Assembly: GCA_034509735.1 (NCBI GenBank)
Contig: JACGWO010000005.1
Location: 36,486,479-36,550,478, forward strand
Direction of reading: 5' to 3'
Source of the DNA: Sesamum alatum
Lineage: Eukaryota; Streptophyta; Magnoliopsida; Lamiales; Pedaliaceae
DNA: 64,000 bases
In this document: positions 39,236-63,530 of the stretch, in pieces
Layout of the letters: each line of letters opens with the position of its first letter
Numbering within the stretch: the stretch's first letter is position 1
The notes under the pieces: generated by a model
What the model was told of the DNA's origin: nothing
The model's database searches: none
The model's input: only the letters and a program-made list of their open reading frames with translations
Made by a program: the position numbers and the translations under genes

Positions 39236-40038
39236 AGCAAATTGTCAGATTGTGGCTACTAGCAGATGTTCCAAAACACGGTGATGTCTGCTATCGTTGT
39301 TGTTATTAATCGTAAGTTCAATATAGAATCTAATGTTCAGTTATAAAAATTTAGCAGCAGGTTCTATTAAGTAGCTTCTTTTAAAATTCGTGGAAGTTTT
39401 TCACTCTTACAACGCCGTTTGTCTGGTTTGTTGCCGGCAAATGCATTGGTCTGAATGAAATGCTACTAGCTGTCGTTCCTAGTTTGAGATCAAGTTGTCA
39501 ATTACCTGTGTGATCGGATTATCGTCTAGGTAGTCTCAAGGCGTTCAGTGATCCATATGGTTGCAACCATGAAAACGGAAAATGTGATCCAGGTTTATGG
39601 CCGTACATGTGTTTTCTTGGGAAATCCGGCTCTATTGGTCCCGATTGATCAAATCATCGGTGCTATAGACGACAATTTTCTTGAAGGTTTAAGCTTACTA
39701 GACGAGCGAATTATTCAGGTATGACAGGATATGGATTTCAGCTCTGGATAATGTTGAATGATGAACACCTGCAATGCATTATTGCTTAACTATTTGGTGA
39801 AGAATTGTTCAAAAAATCATTTTATTCACAATGCTTCTTGATATATTTTTTTTTTATGTTATGTTGACATCACAATAATTAATTGTTTGAAGCAAAGTTG
39901 GACCAAACAATTTAGAAAAGTAAGATTGAACAAATCAAAGTTTGTGATTTGTTCTAATCTTGAAGACACAGTCAGATTTTGTGAGCGTTTCATAAATTCA
40001 TAAGCACCACACTTAAATTAATTTTATGTTTCATCTAT

Positions 40039-40438
40039 TCTATACTATTATAAAGGAAATAGGTGTTACCGACACAAAGTGGTGGTTTTAACACTGCTGA
40101 ACTAATTCTTTCTGATATCAAAAATGCACTGTGAAAGATTATATATTATATACACGCAAGAACTGCTAGCACTATTATAAAGAAAAAGGTCCTATAGACA
40201 CAAAGTGATGATTTTGACACCGCGGCACCAATATTTTGTGATTCCAAAAATGTCATTTTAATAAATCATTAATTTAACTTATGAAGTGTTGCATTAACCT
40301 AATTGTCCAATTAATGTTATATTAACTTAATTGTCCAATTAATATATTTTATATATTTCATTGTTATTTATAATATATTTTAAAGCAAAAAAGAATAATT
40401 ATTATATACACATAAAGATAATGTGTCACAACGCCTAG
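40039..40438 (+). mobile_element. Two Helitron-like elements in direct tandem
   Basis: The first unit starts TCTATACTATTATAAAGGAA and ends ACTGCTAG at 40169. The second starts at once with CACTATTATAAAGAAAAAGG and ends TGTCACAACGCCTAG before a T. Their first 100 bp are alike (GACACAAAGTG, then TTTTAACACTGC or TTTTGACACCGC). This looks like a head-to-tail insertion or a failed-termination product. Confidence 0.6.
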
Positions 40439-42970
40439 TCTTATTGAATTAAAAGAAAAGGCATTTATGCGCCAACAAATGGCTGGATAGAGGGTAGCAA
40501 CGATGCAGGTATGAGCCAGTTGGGGTGGAGTTGGGACCCGTCACACCAACTCCAGCACGCCCTCCCCATTACCTGAGTTTTGGGATTCCAAAAATCCGAA
40601 CTCGTTGCTAAGCCTAGGGTTGGAGTAGACAATCAGGCTGAGGATTTGATGTTAGTCTCAATTCTTATACGTGAAGTACATAAAATTTTAGAATTGTATT
40701 CCCTCTAAATAAATCTGCGCCCTTATGAGTTAAGACACTCTTTTGGTCTCAATTCTCATTTTATTCAAAATTTCAAATCAAAAATACATATTTTTCGTTG
40801 AAAATTAAAAATAAAAACGAACCCATATTTTTGCAACCCGGAAAAGGACAAAGATGATAGTAGTAACAAAAATGTATTGTAAACTCGAAGGGAAAACATG
40901 AAAATGAAACAGTATTAGATGGACAACTAACCAACTTGTTGGAAGTGACAACGTTTGGGTCACCTACTATTTGTTTTATGTTTGTTGTCAACTGAAAGCA
41001 ACACATCACACACAACACACACTCACTCAATTTGAATCTACTTCTTTTATTCATACTAGTCATTGTTATATTTATTTAATTGAATTAAATCGAAGAAAAA
41101 TAAAATCAACGACCGGCCAAAATTAATAAAACAAATTAAACTTTTATTGTGTATAAACAGGATATTAGTAACAAAATTAATTAATTAAAAAATATGATTA
41201 TATGTTGAGAAATAATTTTAGTTCAAAATATTTTAAACGACTACATTGAGGGAATTATGATAATTATTACAAAGATCTTCCCTTTAATAAATAGTACGAA
41301 TATAGATGTAAATGTTCTTCGTGTATGCTCGTCCTGAGACTTTAAACTGTAATTAATAAAAATCACATTTTCTTTTTCAAGAATTAATATTTGAACAGCA
41401 TATAATTAAATTATGAGTCCTATTTTAAACTTTTGTGTTTTTAATACTTTTTTGAGAAGTCTGAATGTATTAGGTAATGTCTGAAGATGTGCATAATGGA
41501 CAAATGTTTGGATCCCACATTTAAAAAAAAAAAAAAAGACAAATGTTTGGATCTGACAAGTCAGTGTTCACTTTCTTTTTTCCTTTTCGAATTCCCCAAT
41601 TATTATTTTAATTTATTTAATTTCATTTTTTAGTGGAAATATGGTGTTGTCAACATCTTCTTCACTGGAAAATATATATAATTATTTTTTTACTTTTTTT
41701 CTGTAATCTGTTGCGTTGTTGATTGAAAAGAAAATGAAAGGTTTGTCTTTTAGTTCTGTTTTATGTTCTTGACTTAGGAGTGCTTATACATTAATAGATA
41801 TATACATATGATGCGTTTTGTAATTTGATCGATGTCCTGTACAAAGTATTGTCCACTTTGGATATAAATGAGCTTCATGGTCTTGTCCTGAAAATGCGCC
41901 TCACTAGGAAGAGAGGGAATTGAAACTTATAAGCCACTCAAGCTCCTCGTCTGCAACCGATGTGGGACGCTTGCCTACTTCATCAATATATATATATATA
42001 TATATAAGAGTTTAAGGAAATTATCTTTTAAATTTTAATACAAGGAAAAAAGTTAAAGTGGAGTGTTGGCTAAATTAATTTTATAAATAAGTCCGGTTTA
42101 ATTCTGGACAATTTTCAAAATATATAGTATTTAAGAATAAAATAACTTTTTATAAATAGGCTCGTCTTACATAAATAGTAGGTCGAATGATTGAGTTTCA
42201 GACGAGCCCAACTGAATTGACAATCTAGTGATTGGGTTAGAAAAAGAGTTGGCACCATTGATTTATTGCAGGACCAACATGATAAGAACAAAAAAGTCGA
42301 GCATTTTTATTTAATATTAATATAGTTGAGTATAATATAGAACAAAAGTATTTATCTCACAATAATTCTTTGTCAACATAAGTTGTATGGATGATTATAC
42401 ATTATATACTTATTAAATTCCTTATATGATTAAATTTATAATTATATATAATTTTGAGAAAATAAATAAATAAATGACAACATTTTGTATCATACCAACA
42501 AAATTGAGAAAAAAATCACAAATATCTTCACTATTGTCATCTTAGTTTATTGAATTTTTTTCTACTTTCAACTAAATCTTCTCCGTATATCCAATCGACA
42601 TAACTATAATGTCGATTATATTTTCCTGTTATTGTGATAATTTGAAATTTAATTTTTCTCTTAAAAAAATGTTTAATATTTCACTTCTATAGTTGTTCTT
42701 ATAGTGTGGATGTGATTTTTCCATATTGATCCTTATGTTACAAAGTTCAAAATTACTATTTATGAAGTAGCAAAAATGGGAAGCCCCATAATTGGCAATT
42801 AACACAAAAGAATTGAAATTTTTGTGTTTTTGTGAAAATAAAATCATGAAAGGGAACATGTTAGCTCTTTTTAAGTAGTTGATGATTGCTCACATTATTT
42901 CCATTTATCAACACATTACTTATTTTGCATTTTCTCCATTTTCATGCTTTTACTAATGTTTTTTTCTAGC
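40439..42970. other. Intergenic, no gene seen
   Basis: AT-rich apart from 40480-40640, which is GC-richer (GGGACCCGTCACACCAACTC) but not coding. A TA array lies at 41985-42004. No element boundaries could be defined. Confidence 0.4.
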
Positions 42971-43853
42971 GGGTGCTTGGCTAAACTTAAAAGCTCCTCA
43001 AGATATTTTATTTAAGAGTTTTTAAAATGTTAAAAACTATTTGATATTTTTTTGTTTATAAGATTTCAAAATACGATATTTTGAATATTATAAGATCGTT
43101 TAGAAAAGTAAATTATTCCTATTTTTTTTCAGTAACATCTTATAAGCTCTATGAAATTAATATTTTATAAGATAAAAATAACCTCATTAATTGACTGTAT
43201 TCAAATTCTATACTCAACATAATCCACACTTTTTTGAACCACAAAAGATTATCCCTCTCTCTCTCTCTCTCATCTCTTTCTCAACTCTATGTAATTAGGA
43301 CATTAATTACACAATTCACACTTATGTAAGTAATAATTGATTTTCAATTATTATAGTTACGCAAAAATACAATTGCGGCATTATATTTATTACAAAAATA
43401 TAAATTCAAGATAGTATAAATTATACGACTAAAAGTAGTCGTTGAAGTTAACAAAAAAATTATATCAATTATATATTTATGTTAACATTCGACTGCATGA
43501 ATGTTAATATTATGTTGATGCAAACGTTTAGGTAATAATTCGTCAATTTTTTATTTTTGTTAAAAAAATATCTAATTTATTTTTTATTTGGAGTTAACTA
43601 ATGAGTACTATTTGTGAAAGTCTTTTAAAAATATTTTAAAACAAAATATGTCAATAAATAGCTACGTATTTGATTCTAATAGTCCCATTTCCTTTTTTAT
43701 CATTTTACCAATAAAAAGATCTTATTATGCCAAACATCCTAACATCTTATTTTATCGAAAACTTTACAATCTTATTTTTAGAATAAGATCAATCATCTTA
43801 TAAGCTATAGGAGCTTGTAAGATGTTTTAAAGAAGCTCGGCCAAATACCCTTT
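42971..43853. mobile_element. hAT-like MITE (GGGTGCTTGGC ends)
   Basis: The left end GGGTGCTTGGCTAAACTTAA and the complement of the right end GGGTATTTGGCCGAGCTTCT are inverted. Subterminal TCTTATAAGCT motifs appear in both arms. The internal sequence is AT-rich and non-coding. The target duplication was not resolved because a SINE abuts the right side. It resembles the element at 58563. Confidence 0.5.
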
Positions 43854-44020
43854 TAGTTTAGTAGTTAAACCTGAGGTTCTATAAACAAGTTCGAGCCACA
43901 CTAAATATATAGGTATTTATCTCACTTAGTTTTATTATAATTTGTCTAATTATTCCTTCTTATATTGGTGATTCAACAAATCAAATATATTATCAAGATA
44001 TTGACGTAATCATATAACAA
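43850..44020 (+). mobile_element. tRNA-derived SINE, same family as 22052
   Basis: The A-box-like TTAGTTTAGTAGTTA is followed by TGAGGTTCTATAAACAAGTTCGAGCC, then a T-rich body with TTATCTCACTTAGTTTTATT. All elements align with the 22052 copy in order. Confidence 0.5.
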
Positions 44021-44783
44021 ATGCTTTCATAAAAAAAGAAAAAAAAAGAGTTATTTATTTGGTTCTTTTTATTGATATGACAATTGTGTTGATCAACAAT
44101 GTGCGTGCAAAAATTATTTGTTAGCATAAGAATTGTATGAATGAATAATTTTTAATTATTATTGTTAGCGATTTATGAAAATCAAAATTACTCAAGACTT
44201 TTTATAATAACAAGAAAAAATGACTAAACATCTTAATAAAACTAATAATGAATTATACCTTCAAATGACATAATATTATTTCTTTTTTACATCATGGAAG
44301 AATCCAAATGATCCACATGATTTCTATGTATTTGAATAAAGTATGATTACAATGATGTGTCAATTATTGTTTCATAAATAAAAGAAGTATTAATTTAAAA
44401 AAAAAGATGGAATTTGTTGGTAAAAAAAGTAAGGAAAAAAAACTTTTTTTTATAATATTTTTTAGAAAAAAAGATTAACTTAGCATGGTTGCTTGAATGT
44501 CTGAATCAACACATTATTTGCAAAAATTGAGCCCACATACCCAAAAATAGATCAAAAGAAAATGCAATTTTATCCAAAAGAAGAGCAAAAAAAAAAAAAA
44601 AAAAAAAAGAAAGAAACAAGTTCTTAGTATTTGCAAAAGATACCCCAAAAATATAGTATATCCTCACATGCCCCCCAGCCCCAATTCATTTTGCTCTTCT
44701 TCACCCTCTCTCTCTCTCTCTCTTCTTCAACAGATCCCGCTAACAATCTATACCCAAAATTTTCCCAGCTCATCTTCTCTCCT

Positions 44784-44785
<2 letters not shown>

Positions 44786-44826
<41 letters not shown>
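44786..44826. repeat. (CT)n microsatellite in the CK1 copy A leader region
   Basis: About 20 CT units upstream of CK1 copy A. The matching tract in unit B (51858-51881) has about 12 units. CT-rich leaders are common in plant genes. Confidence 0.9.
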
Positions 44827-44829
<3 letters not shown>

Positions 44830-45420
44830 TTCTTGCCCTCCATTCCCATTTCCCCTTTTAATAGTATAATATACAGTAAAAATTACGTAAAACGTATTAT
44901 ATAAAAAATATATTTTGTGTTGAAAGTAGATTTTTTTTCCCATCGATTTTTGGCGCAGCATGCAAAACAGAGTCTGGGTTTTCAATTTCCAGCCTCTCCG
45001 TAGCCCCAGAAGTTTAGTTTCTTTATCTGAATATATAGATCTCTTTTTCCTGGGTTGTTTTTGATTCTTTTATGTAATTCCTTTTTTCTCTTTTTCTTTT
45101 CCCCCTAACTGTTTCCAAATAAAAACCCCAGTTTGTTAATTTTCCTCAATTAGTGTATATATTGTGTTGATTTTAGGTTACATTTTGGAAATTATCTACC
45201 GGGGGATTTTTTGGTCTGCCACTCGGATGAATTTTGTTGGGCTTTCTGTATCGTTTATGTCACGGGATTGAACCGATCTGAAGGGTGTATTGGGAAGCTG
45301 GGAATTGTGGATTGTTGATTATAGAAGTGTGAGATATTCTTTATACGTTTAAAGGTGTATTGCTGTATCAACAACGGTTGAATTTTTGTGGTTTTCCATT
45401 AATCTTTTGGGAAATCAATT

Positions 45421-51102
<5,682 letters not shown>

Positions 51103-52455
51103 TGGATTTTTTCGCAGCTGTATACAGTTTTATCGGGAGACGAAAATGGTAATGGCAGTTTGTGAGAGAGATATAATGTTCATCATGGTGTGGAATCCCA
51201 GCTTGCAGATATAATTGCATCACGGGACAGTTTTTTAACAGCAAAACCTCTGAAATCAGCTGTATCTTGGAACTAGTTATCTTAATATTCTTACCTTGTT
51301 TATTCTTTCTTGCTTTAATATGTTGTAAACTCATGAAAGATGAATATATTGATAAGAACTGTTCATATGGGTTATGTTATTCTTTCTTTCCGCATCTAGT
51401 TCTTAATGTTCGCATCCTAGTTCACCTTCATTACCATGCTAAATGTGGTTTGTCTGAGATTTTTTGCTTTTGACTAGATACCCAATAAGCTGTTATATAC
51501 CTACAAGATGCAAACGAGGAGGGGTATTTATAATTAATAAATTCTCAATGAGGGGTATTTGTAATTAACAAATTCTCTGAGGGGCATTTTTGACTCAAAA
51601 ATGCATTTTGAGCTCAACTGCCAAGTCTTTTTCACATGTTGAGGGGCATTTGTAATTAATGAATAATATGGGGTGTTTTGTAGCATTTTTAAATCCTTAT
51701 TAATAAGTTATTAGTATTTGTAAAAGATACCCCAAAATTTAGTGTATCTGCAGATGCTCCCCAGCCTCAATTCATTTTGTTCTCACACTCTCTGGCTCTC
51801 TCTTTTCTTCAACAGATCCCCTTAACAATCTAGACCCAAAACTTTCCCAGCTCATCTTCTCTCTCTCTCTCTCTCTCTCTTAATTACTTGCCCTCCATTA
51901 GAGTTTCCCCTTTTAATTGTATAATATACAGTAAAAATTACGTAAAAGTATTTATTAGAAATATATTTTTTCTTGAAAGCAGAGGATTTTACCTGTCGAT
52001 TTTTGCCGCAGCGTGCAAAACAGAGCCTGGGTTTTCCGTTTCCAGCCTCTCCGTAGTCTCAGAAGTTTAGTTTCTTTGTCTGAATATATAGATCTCTTTT
52101 TCTTGGTTTTTTTTTTTTAATTCTTTTATGTGATTTCCCCCCCAACTAATTCCAAATAAAAACCGCAACTTGTTCATTTTCCCCATTAGTGTATATATTG
52201 TTTGATTTTAGGTTACATTTTGGGAATTATCTAGCGGGGGATTTTGTGGTCTGCCACTCGGGTGACTTTTGTTGGGTTTTCTGTATCATTAATTTTAACG
52301 GGATTGAAATCGATCTGAAGGGTGAACCGGGAAGCTGGGAATTTCGGATTGTTGATTATAGAAGTGTGAGATATTCTTTATACGTTTAAAGGTGGATTGC
52401 AGTATCAACAAAGATAATTTTTGTGGTTTTCCATTAATCTTTTGGGAAATCAATT

Positions 52456-58068
<5,613 letters not shown>

Positions 58069-58428
58069 TGGAATTATCGCAGCTCTAAGCAGTTTTATCG
58101 GGAGGTGAAAAATGGTAATGGCAGTTTATGATGGCGATATAATAGTCATCATGGCTTGGGATCCCAGTTTGCAGATAAAATTGCATCACTGGACAGTTTT
58201 TAACAGCAAAACCACTGAATTCAGCATTATCTTGAAACTAGTTATCTGAATATTCTTACCTCGTTTATTCTTTCTTGCTTTTAATATGTTGTCTTGTAAA
58301 CTCGTGAAAGATGAATATATATTGATAAGGAGAACTGTTCAAATGTGTGGTGGTAAATGTGGTTGGTCGGAGATTGTTCGATCTTGACTAGGAAGCTGAT
58401 AAGCAGTTGTATACCTGCAAGATGCAAA

Positions 58429-58431
<3 letters not shown>

Positions 58432-58483
<52 letters not shown>
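58432..58483 (+). repeat. Homopolymer run of 52 G
   Basis: Fifty-two consecutive G, then A and five more G. The matching spot in unit A (about 51518-51526) reads GAGGAGGGG, so the run arose in unit B after duplication. It lies about 360 bp past the copy B stop codon. A second, shorter run of 16 G is at 59077-59092. Such a run should form stacked G-quadruplexes, though an assembly artefact cannot be excluded. Confidence 0.9.
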
Positions 58484-58484
<1 letters not shown>

Positions 58485-59365
58485 GGGGGTTGGGTTTGTA
58501 ATTATTAAATTATCTGAAGGGCATTTCGGATTAAAAAATGCTTTTTGAGCTCAAACTGCTAAGTGGGTGATTGCAAAAACTGAAAAAAAGTGATTTTTAA
58601 CTTATAGCTGAATTTAAGCTGCAAATGAGTGTTTGGGAAGTTTTGCTTCAGCTTCTTATAAGTTGGAATTTAGCTTTTTTTCAGCAAAAGTTCAAAGCAC
58701 CAAATTAGGTGCTTCTTCCAGCTTTTCGTATTTTTACATTTTTTATTTTCCATATTTTTTACGATAATACCCACTACCACAATCACCATCATCACTGCTG
58801 CACCACCACTACTACCATCATCGTCACTATTTCTGCCACCACCGTTACCACCACACTGTGGGTCTATATATACACACACAGAGTATTTTAAGAAATATAT
58901 ATTACAAATAAGTTAATAAATATTCACACATATATAATATATAAGTATTTATATATATGTGTGTATATGTGTATTTAAAGTGTGTGTGGAGGTGTATATA
59001 TTATCGAAAATGGCGGACGATTGCGGAATTATAGGCGATTGGACTTGAGCAGCAACAAGGTGAGAGAAGGTGGTTTGGGGGGGGGGGGGGGGAGGTGAGA
59101 GGTGAATCAGGAATTAGAAGTTGGAAAGAGCAAAAATGAAGGGTGGGCAGTGGCAAAATGGGGGAAATAGAAAATTGAGAAGAAAGGGTTAAATTGGGGA
59201 AGGAAAAGGAAATAAGGAAAAATAGTATAATTTATTTAGGGACAAATTAGTAAATTTCAATATAAGTATTTAATTTGTAGCTTATTTTTTAAACACTTCA
59301 ATTCTAATTTTTTTACTTTTCACTGTTGTATTCAAACACTCTCAATTTTTATTTTTTATTTTTTT

Positions 59366-61736
59366 TTGATTAGAAATCCATTCGGATAAAATTTAATCGT
59401 AGGGAAATCAGCTAATGTAGCTGCCCTAACAGTGTCTGGTAACATATTGTTAATAGGCAATCCCTCACAAGCTAACCTAGCTAGCAAGTGAGCAGGCACA
59501 TTGCCTTCCCTTTTGATAAACACAACCTGAACAAATTCGAATAAAAGCAGTAAAGATTGGATATCTTTGATAATGGGGAAGAGATAGGAAGATTCCCCTA
59601 ACTCCTCTGAAGAAACGAGTTGTCCAGCCCTGGCAGTGCCCATTTGTGTCTCTAGTGATTGATCCCGCCCCAGCTCCCTGAAGATTTTTGAAAATAGCTC
59701 CGTCAAAATTTATCTTAATCATGGTAGGATCAGGTGGTCTCCAACGAGTTGCCTGAATTCGTCTACTATCCAAAGAAGGCTTCCAGTTTGAAGACTTGAA
59801 CGAACTGAGGTAGCTTGTTGCTTTATGTATAATACTGATTGGCTCTTCCTTAACATTCTCCATCAGATCTTTGTTCCTAGACGTCCAAAGCATCCAACAT
59901 ATCATAAAGAACATATTTGCTTGGTCTCTATCCAGTTTGTTTTCAACTCCTCTCATCCAACCTTCACACGAGTCAGTCCAATTATTTATAACTCTCCACA
60001 GAATATTACTAAGTGCCCATGTCAATCTTGCATAAGGGCAAGTCAGTAGAACATGATGATCATCCTCATTTCATGCTTCACATCTCGGACAACACCCACT
60101 CGCTACACACTGCCACCATTGGAGATTGCTGACTGCCGGAATAGCTCGCTTACATGCCCACCAAATGAACATCTTAACTTTTGGAGGGATAGAATGTTTC
60201 CACACAAAATACCAATTGTCATCCGAAGGGGCTACACTGGTCGACTCCTGCTCCAATGTCTCAAGATCTCGCTGCAAGTTGTACGCCGAACGGACCGAGA
60301 ACTCTCCCTTGCGAGATCGATGCCAAATGAGCCTATCCTGAACAGTCCGTCCTAACGGAAAAGCAAGAATAATGTCAGCTTCCTCTTGAAAGAAAACTTC
60401 TTGAATCAACTCCACCTTCCATCCCAATCCCGATTCATTGATCAACACAGCAACTATTGCCTCAGGTTCCATGCAATAATTATGTGAGAGGACTCGGAAA
60501 GAGTACTCCCTTTGTATCCATTTGTCCTTCCAAATCCTAACTTGCTTTCCATCTCCAATTCGCCATCGAGATCCTGCTTGTACCAGTTCCTTTGCAGCTA
60601 AAATGCTTTGGAAGGTATATGATGCATTACTCACTTTTTTAGCTTCCAGAAAGCTTGTCGTTGGAAAGTACTTGGCCTTCAACAATTTACTCAACAATGT
60701 GTCGGGGTTATGAATAATGTGCCATCCTTGTTTAGCAAGGAGTGCATATTAAAACTGGAAAGATCCCTAAGTCCCAAACCCCCATCATTTATTTTTTTTT
60801 ACAGATTTTTCCCCAGCTTAGCCAATGGATCTTATGTTTCTCCCCACTATCCCAGAAAAAAGATGACATATGGCTACTAATATCCTACAGTAACTTCAAA
60901 CAGGATGCGAAAACAGGACATCGCATAAGTAGGGATGGATTTGTAATACCGACTTAATGAGTGTGAGCTTGCCGGCTTGGGATAGTGACTTTTCTTTCCA
61001 TCCTGCTGTCCTTGCGTAAACCCTCTCCGAATATTCTTGAAAAGTTCCATTTTGAATCTACCAGGTAGGCCAAGATATACATCATGCCGCATCTCAATTT
61101 GGACTCCGAGGAATGCCACCAGCCGTGTTTGCTCATCTTCCGTCACGTTCTTGCTGAATACAACTTTGGACTTCTTCAGATTGATTTGTTGGCCTGAAAC
61201 TGCAGCTTATCGTTCCAGAATATTTTGAACACATGCAAAGGACTCTTCATTTTCCTTACAACATATGAGGGTGTCGTCCGCAAATAGCAAGTGACTAACA
61301 ATGGGAGCTCCACGACAAATTGCAATGCCCCGTATGTTTCCTTTCCTTTCTTCTTGTTGGACCATACAACTAAGTACTTCTGCGTATATAAGAAAAAGAT
61401 ACGGTGATAGGGAGTCACCTTGACGGATACCCTTTTCAGGATGAATCATACCGAAATAATTGCCATTTAGCATAAGAGAGAAGGAGATATAAGAGACACA
61501 CCCAGTCACTAATGAAACGAAAGACACACCGAACCCCAGTCTGATAAGCACTCTTTTCAGGAACGTCCACTCAAACCGGTCATATGCTTTACTCAGGTTG
61601 AGCTTCAGCGTAGCATAGCCCTCTCAATCGACGCTTATTCCTAGAAAATAATTTAGCTCAAAAGCAATGAGAACATTGTCAGTAATGTAGTCCAAGGGCC
61701 CCTCAAACCCTGACAATTCCAGGCTAGGCAACTCAT
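59366..61736 (-). pseudogene. LINE ORF2 remnant: endonuclease start fused to RT, zf-RVT, RNase H
   Basis: Begins at ATG 61734-61736 with MSCLAWNCQGLRGP, the typical start of the plant LINE endonuclease. It then passes without a break in frame into YITDNVLIAFELNYF, which belongs well inside the reverse transcriptase; the intervening domain is gone. A stop and frameshift follow near 61623. The RT core then reads KGIRQGDSLSPYLF and the catalytic LLFADDTL (about 61270-61290). A TAA interrupts after NILER (61207-61209). Further frameshifts lead to zf-RVT (WRIGDGKQVRIWKDKWI, 60071-60697) and RNase H (KINFDGAIFKN and FIKREGNVPAHLLARLA). It cannot encode an active enzyme. Confidence 0.85.
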
Positions 61737-63530
61737 AATGAGCGGCGGGGCTGCCCAACAGCCTCCACCGATACATCTTGGACAGAATTCCATTTCTTTG
61801 GTCGCGCATCCTTGTCAAATAGAGCTTGGATAGCGTGTGGGTCTGGAGACGTCCGTTTGCTTGAGACAGTAATGTATTTCCTGCCCTTATTGCCAACCGA
61901 TTTTCCTTTGCTCTTGAACAGACTGGAGTCATTTGAAAAGCCTGGTGGAAGCATTTTTATCAAATCCTCGGTCGATATCATTGGTTCCATAGTTGGGGTC
62001 TTCTCCTGATAACTCTTGGGATTAGGATACTTGTTTGTGGAAAGTGGTTCATTTGTTTTGTAGTGGAGTGCATAGGATGTGGCTTGGGTACTTGGTGTAT
62101 CAGTACTAACGTATCGAGGATGGGTTATGGTAGGAAGAGGTGGTTTGGGATTAGACTTACTATCATAGGTGGAATTTACGTGTGCATGGAATGTGTTTTC
62201 TTTGTGGTACGTGGTGTTCGGTTATTGGTGTATGGGGTTGGAATCCATACTAGAAAATGGGTTAATGGTTCGGGTATGGGTGGGAGTGGTAGTTGGAGTG
62301 TTTGAGCCTGCTGCAGGGGGTTTATGATATGGTGCATGGTTAGGGTTTTGGGAGTGAGATATGATATGGGTGGGTGCCTTGCCTTGGTTGTCATCCGCTT
62401 CGATCTTGGGTGTTATTTTCAGCAGGGAAAATGTTGACAACTTGGCTAGAGTGGGTTTCCATATGTTTGTATGGCAAGTTGGAGGATTTAGAGGACGATC
62501 CCATATTGATAGCCGTATCATTCACTGGAAATCCGCCTCTTGTCTGCTGGGTATCCGTATCTGTGATGGAAGGAAAAATTGGTGAATCTTGGCTAGGATT
62601 ACTTCCCTCAATTGGACTTTCCTTATTATTTCCCTTCATTCCGAAAGTACCAAAATATCCACTCCACGTGGTCCACCCATTTTCGCTGTTGGTCGTCTGG
62701 CGCGGGATGGTTCCGAAAGTAAACTGTCTTGGGTAGTACTCCGGCGAGGCCTCCGATGGAGTACTCACACTGAAATTCCGTTCATCATGTCTTAACTAGG
62801 GGTGTTAGAGCCTGGGTCCTTGAAGTCGGCATTGTACTGTTTCTCACAACCCTTGCAATGTGCCCCATTTTTTCCGCAAAAAAAAACAAAAGTTTGGGAG
62901 TCTGGCACATGTGAAGCAAATAGTGTACTCTTCGTCGAATGGTGATCGAATTTGCACAACCCTTCGCAACGCTTTCTGGACATCCAAACTGACTTTCATT
63001 TTAATCGTTGATGTAGAAGGATATGCATTATCATCCCAATCTAACTGTTTGATCACCCCTAGAGCATTGCCAATATACGTTATCATCTCCTTTATACGTT
63101 GTGCCACTGGTAAGTCATGGATGAAGACTGTGAACACACATGTATCCAGTTTAACCTCGATCGGATTTTGGTCACCATCAATTGTATTTAGAACAATCAA
63201 CTATTTGTCGAAAATCCAAGGGTCGTCTGCCAGTGATCTGTTAGGTCGATAACATGGTTGAAAGTAATAAGAAAATGCTCCTCGTTTAAGCTCTGAACAC
63301 GCATGCCTTTCCCGGGGTTAAGCATTCTGTGTAGGGCTAATCGAAGTGCTTCAAAGTTTGCCCATTTCCTCGTGACAACTTTACCAAGAAGAGAAAGTCC
63401 CATGTCAAGTTTCTTCTGCCATATTTCAGAGGGTATGTTGACCTTTCCATTCTCCTCCTCAGTAAAGAGATAACATCTTTCCTGGTTCCGTAAAGTATCG
63501 ATCCATCCCGTACTAACCTTAGCCCCCAGG
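61737..63530 (-). pseudogene. LINE ORF1 remnant: DUF4283 nucleic-acid-binding protein
   Basis: The N-terminal part on the - strand (63530 to about 63200) reads as DUF4283 (KWANFEALRLALHRMLNPGK, then LITFNHVIDL). The next frame (63200-62844) continues LIVLNTIDGDQNPIEVKLDT and VRIRSP-like blocks up to TCARLPNFCFF, where the CCHC knuckle should follow. The frameshift at about 63197 and a later one break it. A Pro/Thr/Ser-rich linker (62768-62180) and the C-terminal GKSVGNKGRKYITVSSKRTS to VEAVGQPRRSL stretch (61990-61733) complete ORF1, ending right before the ORF2 start. Confidence 0.78.

Noticed and set aside
58357..58548. Open frame encoding a poly-glycine protein
   Set aside because: It exists only because the 52-G run reads as Gly codons. 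The flanks match the non-coding 3' flank of unit A.
62063..62736. Open frames on the + strand across the LINE
   Set aside because: They are antisense to the Pro/Ser/Thr-rich ORF1 linker, with no recognisable domain.
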